Assembly: GCF_000787575.1 (NCBI RefSeq)
Contig: NW_012236499.1
Span: forward strand, 186,001-250,000
DNA: 64,000 nucleotides
Reading direction: 5' to 3'
Source: Acytostelium subglobosum LB1
Lineage: Eukaryota > Evosea > Eumycetozoa > Acytosteliales > Acytosteliaceae
Shown in pieces: positions 55,717 to 64,000 of this stretch. The notes below the pieces were generated by a model, which was not told the DNA's origin, did no database searches, and saw only the letters and a list, made by a program, of their open reading frames with translations. The position numbers were made by a program, and so were the translations under genes. Each line of letters begins with the position of its first letter. Positions within the stretch are counted from its first letter, which is position 1.

Positions 55717-56927
55717 ATGACAACAACAACTACTTCGACAACTGTTGTCAATGCCTCTGATATATTGGATAACAACAAGTTTGGTTCAGGACATTTGGTT
55801 GAGAAGGACGATACACTCATCTACGATCTTAAGAATCTATGTGCATTCGATCACTCCAGTATAAATAGAGCAGAGTTTAAGTATGTTCATTCAATCGCGA
55901 TCATTCACTCAATCAATCGTGATCACTCACTGACATCAATCAATCAATCAATCAAACATATTAAACAGAGAGGATGAAGAGGAGTATTTAAAGAAGTTGT
56001 CAAGAGATAATGTACAGTTGTTGATCACTAGATTGTTCCAATTGCCAATCAAGGTCATCGAAGAGGGTGCCATGGCTCTGTTGCCAAGTGACCTAAAGAT
56101 AACTACACCAATTCCAAGAGAGAAGCCTGTATGTCTACATTTGATGACTTTTAGCATCATCATTCACATACTAACTATTATATGTTCATTTAATTAGTTG
56201 CCAGTCAATCAACAACAGACCAAGTGGGAGGCATTTGCCGCTCTCAAGGGTATCCAGAAGAAAGGAAAGAAGTCAAGAATGGAGTGGGACGAACATTATC
56301 AAGAGTACAGACAATCCTACGGTGCCAACCGTGCCAATAAGGATGAGGACTATATCATTGAAGCTAAAGCAGGTGATAGTATGTTATTGACATTGATATT
56401 GACATTGAATGTATGAATGAATGATGTATACTGACTCGAACTTATTCAAACTTATAACAGAGGTTGGAGATGATCCATTCGATAGAAGAGACGATGATAA
56501 GAAACAACGTGTGGAGAAGCAGAAGAAGAGAGAGTTGAGAAACTTGGAGACTACATCGATGCGTTCGAACGCAGGCATTGGCAAGGTGAAGGACTTTAGC
56601 AAGGATAATAGAATCCAGATGAAGACTGATATCAACAACACATTCAATGTGGCCAAGATCAGCACGGCCAGTTTGGGCAAGTTTGACAAGCAGTTGGACG
56701 GCGAGCGTTCTGCACCATCGCGTAACGTCAAGAAGCTGACTGGTCTGGGCGAGGACGGCAACGTCGAGGCCGAGAGCAAGTCCAACATGAAGCTGTTGGA
56801 CCGTATGCTCAACAAGGAGCCACAGATCAACGTCGACAAGGCCACCAGCCAGTTCATCCAAAAGGAGCAAAAGGAATCCTACAAGAAGAAGTTCGATGGT
56901 AGACCAAACAAGAAGCAGAGGAAATAA
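55717..56927 (+). CDS. Ribosome biogenesis protein RRS1, 323 aa
   Basis: Four exons: 55717-55880, 55969-56128, 56198-56378 and 56461-56927, all in frame. Conserved RRS1 core: [44 protein letters not shown] (across the splice), [18 protein letters not shown], then a basic C-terminus ([14 protein letters not shown]) acting as nucleolar signal. Role: with RPF2 it brings the 5S RNP into the pre-60S particle. Introns show CAATCAATC on the sense strand but no GGAA palindrome. Confidence 0.95.
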
Positions 56928-58058
56928 ACAATTTACCATAATATCTTCTTCCTTCGAATTACGAAATACTAACTAAGTCGATCAATCAATCAATCAATCA
57001 ATATCAAGTCAACAAGTGACATCATTGTCTTCTATCTATCTATATATATCTCATTATGAATGATATACATGTATAAGTATAACAAAGAGATAGATAGAGA
57101 TAGAGATAGAGATAGATAGTGCGAATAAGCAACAACAACAACAACCCGAGATCCAAATTGAAAAGGATACGAGAATTGTTGGTAAAAATCTAATTATCAT
57201 AAAGTTTGTTGTTGTCGACAAACAAACAAACACACACAACACCAACAATCACCCCATTGCATCACAACCAAAGAAAGAGTGCTTTGACAAGTGGCTTCCT
57301 TCTGGGTGGGAACTTAATTAATTGAACTAACTATTGTTGGATGGTTTGTTTGAGGTGGCTGGCTTTAATGCTTGATTGATTGATTGAATGAAAGAATGAA
57401 TGTTTGAATGAATGAATGAATGAGTTAGTGCGCTCCTACTGACTGAATGAATGATGTACTGCTCTCTCTCTCTCTAATACTCACTCCAACTTACACCTGT
57501 TCAAGTACCCTACGAGTTTGATGGGACATACCGTCGTTTTGTTTGTACATCCTCCTCTTGTATATTGATGGTTCTGAACCATTAACAACTATCACTCCAC
57601 ATACTACGTGCGCCATCTCTATCCATCCATCTATCCATCCAACAATCCATCCATCCGTCCCCATCATCAAACACCATCAATTAAATCAACTCTATCAATT
57701 ATCAACAATAATATAGAGATTGATTGTTCATATCATATCATTTATATACATATATATATTATATATTTATTTATTTATTATACATACTTCACTCCAGACG
57801 AGTGGACGACTTGACTGACTGGTTGGACAAACACACACAGGTAGACACACAGTGACAGTCAATCAATCAATCAATCAATCAATCACACTTGGAAAAGACC
57901 TTGACACCAACCACTCAATAAGAGAGACCAATTGTTGGGAACAACAAAGGTCATGTCGATACTTCCTCGCAAGACAACCTCAACCTCAAACAGTGTAGTA
58001 ACAACAACAGGATAATAATAATAATAACAACAAGGCAACAACCAGAAATATATTAATA
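56928..58058. other. Intergenic region upstream of the CELF-like gene
   Basis: 1.1 kb rich in short repeats: (AATC)n at about 57860-57888, CCATCCATCTATCC near 57622-57640 and GATAGAGATAGAGATAG near 57092-57118. Mostly low complexity, AT-rich near 57720-57790. No gene seen; probably promoter and leader. Confidence 0.4.
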
Positions 58059-60758
58059 ATGGAAGGACAAGGAAGTGACTCTGACACTGGCAACAATAAT
58101 AACAACAACATTGGGGAGTATAATTGTGATGACAATAATAACAATGCCAATACCATCAACAACAATACCAACAACAATAATATCAAGAATGTACACCACC
58201 AACAACAACAACAACACCAACAACATCAACAACAATATCATTATCAACAACAAGTCAGGTCAATTACTACATCAACATCATCATTGAGCATGTCAACAGA
58301 CTCGGTGGAATCAGCAGGTAGCACTAGTTCAACGGGTACACGCTCGGGATCACCAGACCATTTGGAAAAGGACAGAACAAATGTCTTTGTAAAGTACTTG
58401 CCAAATGAGTATGGAGACTATGAACTATTCAATCTATTCTCACAGTTTGGCAAGGTAATGAGTGCCAAAGTGATGGTGGACGCCAAGGGCAACTCCTACG
58501 GCTATGGATTCGTACGTTTCTCCTCGCCCGAGGAGTCACGCGTGGCCATCGAACACATGGATGGCTATCCTCTACTACACAAGAAGTTACTCTGTCGTCT
58601 GTCCTACCTTTATTCCAATGGCAACAACAGATTCCCATCAAACAACCTATTTGTAAAGCTACTTCCAGCCGCAATGACTGATGGTAAGTTTATGGATTTA
58701 TTGATTGGAATCATTCCAACACTCACTCATACAATCTGTCCAGATCAATTGAAGGAATTGTTCCAACCATTTGGAGAGGTAGTGGAATGCAAGGTTATGG
58801 TGGACAAGATGGGCCAGAGTAAGTTGGCTGGCTTTGTCCGATTTAGTCACGAGTTGGATGCAACCAGAGCCATCCAAGCACTCAATGGAACCAAACAAGG
58901 TGATTCACCAGCACTTGTTGGTAAGTCATTATTCATTCATCCATCCATCAATCAAAGATATTGACCTCACCAATATCCATCCATCAGTAAAATATGCAGA
59001 GAACGAACATCAGAAGACTCTAAGGAAACAGAGGAAATACTCTCTTAACTATCAACATCAAGTTCAAGTAATTATTCAACTCTGGAAGGTTCATATTGGG
59101 CCAAAACCTTGCTAACTCCATCACCTCCATGTCATGTCATTGTAGCAGAGTCAATATTATAACTATGTTGACCCGTATATATTTATTCCTTACCAACAGT
59201 TTTATGGATATCCATCGCCTCAGGATCCAAACTCAACTCCCCCTCACGCTCCAGTACAGGTAAATATTACCAACAATCCAGTTTCCATTATGAGTTTGCC
59301 ATCAGCCAAACACTAACCCCACCCATGACGCAATCTCAAACATAGATATACCAACAGAATGCTCCTCCACCTCCTATTTATAATTATTACAACATTCCAC
59401 CTCCGCAACACCAACAACATCATCAACAACATCACCAACATCAACATCAGCAACACCATCCCTCTGCGGCAGGTCCACCGCAAGGATACTATGTGGCAGC
59501 GCCTACCAACTTGGAGGAGGCATCGATGCATACGCAGCACATGTACAACCCATCCAATGTAAACGTAGCCACATCAACTCACCTCCCACCCTTATTTATT
59601 AGCCACCAACAGCATCCACATCATCACCAACAACATCATCAACACCCGCCGCCCCAACAATCATCTAGCGCTTCATCCGGCTTGAGTTCAAGCGGTCACA
59701 TGAGACGAACAACCGGGAAGAAATACAAACAACCTCCCGCTTCCTCAGCCCCAGCCTCGGCCCAGTCATCGGCCCCACAATCACACCAACAACATGCTCA
59801 CTCAACTGCGCCCCAAGTACAAGTACAAGCACAGACCCCAACTACTACACCAAACACTACACAACCATTGCCCACACCCTCACCGGCGGCAGCGGCATCA
59901 GCATCGACGAAGGACACAAGCATTGCTTCGTCAGCATCGAATGCCTCACCGCCATACTCACCGACTCTATCAACTTGGTCGTCGAGTTCATCTTCTTCGA
60001 CGCCATCTACACACTCGGCCACGCCACGACGTAACACCATCTCACCGACCAATGTCAATCCATCACCAGTAACATTGTCCCCGGCACCCTCGCCCTCAAG
60101 AGGCTCCACCACCAGCCAACCGACCAGCTCCCGAGGAGTGTCTCCACATCGATCTGCCAATCCTGTGGCGGCACCCTCTCAATCGACTCCCAACACGGCC
60201 GCGTCAGTAGACAACACCTCTGCGCCACCACCATCAACCTCGACCACCTCCACTACCACTTCATCATCTACCTCATCAACCTCTACGACGCCAGCCATTG
60301 TGGCGGCAACAGATTCAACAACAACCACAACAGTAGCAGCCTCCAGCAACGTGCTGAGTAGCAGCAGCAACTCTGTCTCCTCGACGTCGTCCGTGTCGTC
60401 CACTTCGAGCTCGACATCGCAGACACCGTCCAGCGACACCAACCTCTTTGTCTTCCACCTGCCGGCGTTCGTTGACGACAACTACCTCTATCGGCTGTTC
60501 TCACGGTTTGGTCCGTTGCAGAGCGTGCGCGTGATCACCGACAAGGACACCGGCGAGAACAAGGGCTACGGTTTTGTCAACTTCCGTGAGAAGAAGGATG
60601 CCGTCGCCTCACTGAACGAAATGAATGGCATGCAGATCGGGTCCAAGTTCCTCAAGGTCAAGTTCAAAGAGAGCCAGGGTCATCCCACCACCACCGGTGG
60701 CAGCAGCAATACCAAGAGCAACAGCAGCAATGCTAGTCAGCCAACAACATCTACTTGA
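58059..60758 (+). CDS. CELF/Bruno-like RNA-binding protein with three RRMs, 802 aa
   Basis: Five exons: 58059-58683, 58744-58920, 58988-59067, 59146-59259 and 59346-60758, all in frame. RRM1 at about residues 110-185 (RTNVFVKYLPNEYGDYEL, RNP1 YGYGFVRF), RRM2 at about 195-280 (NNLFVKLLP, RNP1 LAGFVRFS), then a 370-residue linker rich in Ser, Thr, Pro, Gln and His, and RRM3 near the C-terminus (TNLFVFHLPAFVDDNYLYRL, RNP1 KGYGFVNF). Two close RRMs, a long linker and a terminal RRM are the CELF layout; members control splicing, mRNA decay and translation. Other three-RRM proteins of the Elav type cannot be ruled out. Intron 1, inside RRM2, carries GGAATCATTCC at 58707-58717. Confidence 0.9.
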
Positions 60759-61091
60759 TCAAGTCCATGAATAAACATCTTGGTGTGATTAGTTAGAAGA
60801 TAGAACATAACAACAAACTAGAAGTAGTGTTCATTCTATCGATCAATGAATGATTGATTAGTGATCTGATATGATTGAGGGATGAGTTGTTGATGCTGTT
60901 GTTGTCAAGGTTTATTGTCTATATATTGACGAAGCTACTCAAACTAGAGTAACTTGGTCGTGACCATCCCACCCCGTTCTGAGTTAGGTTGCTTGAGGAA
61001 GGATGTTCTTAACTTCATTGAGGCTGAGTGAGCGGAGAGGAGTGTAATAAAAAAGGGAGATGCAGACAGAGAGTAGCGCTGTTTGTTAAGT

Positions 61092-61126
<35 letters not shown>

Positions 61127-61248
61127 AGACTGGATGAATGTTTATAATACAAGTATTCGCGAGTTTCTTGTTGTTGGTATAGTAGTATGTGTATCTATCG
61201 ACAACAGAGAAGGGGGAAAGAGGAGTAGTTGCGCGTCGTATTGTTTCT
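60759..61248. other. Convergent intergenic region
   Basis: 490 bases between the CELF-like gene (+) and the G-gamma gene (-). It has a GTTGTTGTTG tract at 61094-61124. No gene seen. Confidence 0.4.
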
Positions 61249-61537
61249 TTACAGCACTGAGCATCCAGTGTTCTTGAGTGGCTTGGTCCACTCGTTCTCT
61301 CCTTGCCAACCCGGCACGAAGGGATCGGCTGTCTTCAAACAGAAGTCCTGGAGACTATACATAGAATGAATGTTATATTAGTACTTGCAACCTAATGGTG
61401 AATGAATGAATGAATGAGATGAAAGAGACGTACGTGGTGCAGGCGTCTGAAACCTTGAGGATTTGAGTTGATCTCTCCAACTGGCTCTTCAGAACCTCAT
61501 TCTCCTTCAAGACCTTTTTCAACTGTGACTCTGACAT
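61249..61537 (-). CDS. gpgA: Heterotrimeric G-protein gamma subunit, 69 aa
   Basis: Two exons, 61434-61537 and 61249-61354, phase 2 intron with a GTACGT donor and ATAG acceptor. The N-terminal half is a coiled coil (LKKVLKENEVLKSQLERS) that pairs with G-beta. The second half has DPFVPGWQGENEWTK, matching the gamma signature, and the end CSVL is a CaaX box for prenylation. It fits the D. discoideum GpgA in length and sequence. Role: with G-beta it couples chemoattractant receptors to PI3K, Ras and actin outputs. The splice is needed to see the gene; neither exon alone is long. Confidence 0.95.
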
Positions 61538-61901
61538 TCTGTTTGTTTAAAATATATTATATATTATATGTATGTATATGATTAATTGTGTGAATGAATG
61601 AGTGGACGGATAAAAGAAGGTAGAGGTGTGTGTGAGAGTGAGTGATCGCAACCCTCCAATCTCAGATACAAATCCTTTGTTTTTTCATTTCATTTTTTTT
61701 ATTATTATTTAAATTAATAAGTTTTTATTCACCCATTGTTTGTGCATTATCCTTCTTGATCATGGTTTCTGATTAGATGGACAAGGTGAGCTCGAATAAG
61801 GTGATCACCAAGCGAATAGAAATGACATTGTGATGTTATTGGTACTTTATGTGATTGATACATTATCGAACAACAACAACAACCATTGAGTTGTTGCTTG
61901 C
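61538..61901. other. Intergenic region
   Basis: 364 bases upstream of G-gamma and downstream of the S28 peptidase. T-rich run at 61679-61720. No gene seen. Confidence 0.4.
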
Positions 61902-63542
61902 TTATGGCAGAATTGACGAGATGAGATCAACTTCCATCTGTCTGGCTTGGACAAGTCCAGGGGGATCGGTGGGCAGAGCTGGATAGAGGTCGGCACAGTG
62001 AGCAGTGCCAGTGATGAGGATGGTCTGGATCTCGGAGCTGGTGGCGTTGAGCACACCCAGTGCGTGCCAGGGGTCAACCAGGCCGTTGGGGAAGATAGTC
62101 TGCGATGTCTGGATGTTGCGGCCACCATAGTCGCTCTCGATGTACTTGGTCTGGGGCAGGTAGGGCAGGCCGTCGTCTCTTGGTCCAAAGATGTCGAGAC
62201 ACTGCTGCAGGAACCAGTCCAGGGTGATGGTTGGCGAGAATGGCTGGTTGGGCGACTGAGCCGTCTGGAAGTATCCGTACTCAATGCATGTCTGCCATGT
62301 CCATGTTCGGCTGGAGGCAAACTCTCCGTTTGGATCAACATCCTGCAGCTGGTTGACCAACGACTTGTAGCTTGACTGTGTGCAGTTGTTGCCACTGAAC
62401 GTGTTGAACTCATTGTTAAAGTTGACGAATGATGTCAAGTCATCTCCTGCCTCAAGCATGGAGCACATCTTGGTTTGATTGATTGATTGATTGATTGGAG
62501 GAGTGAGTGTGAGTGGGGATGGGATCATTCCAAGGTCCGATCGATAACTTACCTTTGATATGTTGAACATAGTGTAACGATTGTTGTCATTGTTGTATTG
62601 AACGATCTCGGCAACAGAGTCGGCGAGGTTCTCAAAGAAGGTGGCAACATCATCGTCGCTGTGGATCTCATCACAGGTGTTGAAGAGTTTCTCAACCTTT
62701 CTGCGATCAGTGTTTAGCATTGCAGTTACAACGTTGGTGACGTTGGCGATACGTGCCGAGCACTGTGGTCCAATCGAAGCGGACACGACCTCAAGGTACT
62801 CCTTAAAGTCAAGCTGTGGCTGTACTGGTGCCGATGTAGCAATGGCAGCATCAATCAGCTGAGGGTACTTAAGTCTGAACCAAGCAGACAATGATCCAGA
62901 GTATGATCCACCGAATGATACCCATTTGCTAGACTGATTGATTGAGGGGTGGGGGTCAGTCTGGGATCATACCATTCGATCAATCAAACATACTCCTGTG
63001 TTGTACTTCTGAGCAATGAAGTTCCTGAACTGGGCATAGTCGGCGAGGGCCTGTTGAGTGGTGAGGTACTTGAGATGCTTGGTGTCGAGGGTTGGCTTGG
63101 GCATCGACTTGCCGTAGAATCTGTGCTCGACACTGACGATCAACGCGTCAAACATCTGTGCGTAGGTGTTGATGATGAAGTGACCGGTGACGCCGGTGTA
63201 GCTGGCGGGACCCTCACCACCCAGCAGCAGGAACACTGGTCCGCCAGGCTTCCAATAAGTGGCATTGACAAAGTATTGCTGTTGGAACGTGTCGGTGTTT
63301 AGCGGGTCGTAGTGGTCGACCTTTTGCGTGTACCACATTGGCTGGGGCAAGTGTCTGTTTGTCATCTTGTTTGAACGATGTTGTTGCAGTTGCTCTCGTC
63401 TAGTATCGATACCATGTGACAGACGCAATCCTCTATTCAAAGAGGACTCTCTTCTCAATATGAAGGCACCAGTATGTTCGGCATACAATGTGATCAGTAA
63501 TATCACAGCCACAAGTGAGCTTATTATTACTTTGTTATACAT
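61902..63542 (-). CDS. Peptidase family S28 serine carboxypeptidase, 498 aa
   Basis: Three exons: 62994-63542, 62553-62933 and 61902-62468, both introns phase 0. Signal peptide (VIISSLVAVILLITLYAEHT). Core motifs: PVFLLLGGEGPAS, VEHRFYGKS, the nucleophile GGSYSGSLSAWFR (Ser in GxSYxG), the Asp in NGLVDPWHALGV and the His in TGTAHCADLYP, a complete Ser-Asp-His triad. The family contains lysosomal Pro-X carboxypeptidase, DPP7 and thymus-specific protease; removal of residues after proline is the expected reaction. Likely acts in lysosomes or outside the cell. Introns hold GGGATCATACC (62963-62973) and GGGATCATTCC (62521-62531). A longer start at 63638 is rejected because it hides the signal peptide. 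Confidence 0.94.
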
Positions 63543-63627
63543 TATTATAAAGTATATATACTTAAGATTGATTATAACAATTATAAGATGAGATTGAATG
63601 AACTTATTAATGCAATTGCATTGTGTG

Positions 63628-63818
63628 TCATGTGACATCCATCAGTTCGTCACGTTGGTCACAATTCATAATTTTTCTTGCCTGGGACTTTGATGTTTCC
63701 AGCCATCCTGGAATTAAGAAGTCTGGAAGGTCTAAGGGTGGGTTGTCATTGTCCAATGGCAACGAGTTGAGTGGTGATGTGTGGTTGGAGGGAATGAATG
63801 TGAGTTGACAATCATACT
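63628..63818 (-). CDS. C-terminal exon of an unidentified gene
   Basis: Open frame on the minus strand from a possible acceptor (GTGTTAG, at about 63819-63825) to a TGA, reading FIPSNHTSPLNSLPLDND then DLPDFLIPGWLETSKSQARK and a short acidic end. The composition looks coding. The rest would lie to the right, beyond an intron and outside the window. Family unknown. Only about 85 bases separate it from the S28 gene start. Confidence 0.45.
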
Positions 63819-64000
63819 CTAACACTTATCCACTCACACAGCGTCACACACACACTCACACAATGATGATGGATGTTGATGTGTCTTGAAAAGGTATTGA
63901 TTATTCTATCTATTTCCAATTACACTTTAATATCCATATCCAATGTTATAACATTTTGTTATTATTATACCTAAGTATAGTAATGATTACTTAATAAAGT

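Overview
The window looks like nuclear DNA of a dictyostelid social amoeba. It carries secreted CTDC (ecmA/ecmB-type) matrix repeats, FNIP repeats, a divergent ankyrin family, an MrfA-type transcription factor with an autoprotease domain, a G-gamma subunit ending CSVL, SCAR/WAVE subunit Nap1, and short introns with GTATGT/GTAAGT donors. Coding GC is higher than in D. discoideum, and long CAA/CAG glutamine and asparagine tracts are modest. I cannot name the species.

Layout. 1-3035: 3' end of a CTDC matrix gene, then a broken ankyrin-family gene. 3466-6067: a broken P-loop NTPase gene, a small coiled-coil gene and a small heat-shock gene. 7538-10238: a complete secreted CTDC gene. 10524-38644: a long run of minus-strand genes, namely a seven-helix membrane protein, mrfA, a 5.2 kb gene-poor stretch, two tandem small membrane proteins, Nap1, a two-EF-hand protein, a LYR protein, an FNIP protein, a zinc-less MDR oxidoreductase and a probable AP-5 zeta subunit. 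38902-43761: two tandem F-box-like genes, the second damaged. 43991-52567: small housekeeping genes (an 81-residue membrane protein, SDHAF2, ELP6), a two-helix membrane protein, a Rac-type GTPase, cytochrome P450 reductase and a GH16 glucanase. 53139-55220: remains of ankyrin and FNIP genes. 55717-64000: RRS1, a three-RRM CELF-like protein, G-gamma, an S28 serine peptidase, and the 3' end of one more gene.

How the genes connect. MrfA of D. discoideum drives prestalk expression of ecmA, and two ecmA-like matrix genes lie 3 to 13 kb from the mrfA orthologue here. G-gamma, a Rac GTPase and Nap1 belong to one chemotaxis-to-actin route but are scattered. SDHAF2 and ELP6 are divergent and share a short promoter.

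The most unusual signal is in the introns. About a dozen introns of unrelated genes carry one near-palindrome, in sense orientation GGAAYNATYCC. Many introns are also strand-biased, with CAATCAATC and CACTCACTC on the sense strand. A second palindrome, TCACGTGA, occurs in small arrays, two of them with an exact 15-base period. All intron boundaries were read by eye from frame continuity and splice consensus.
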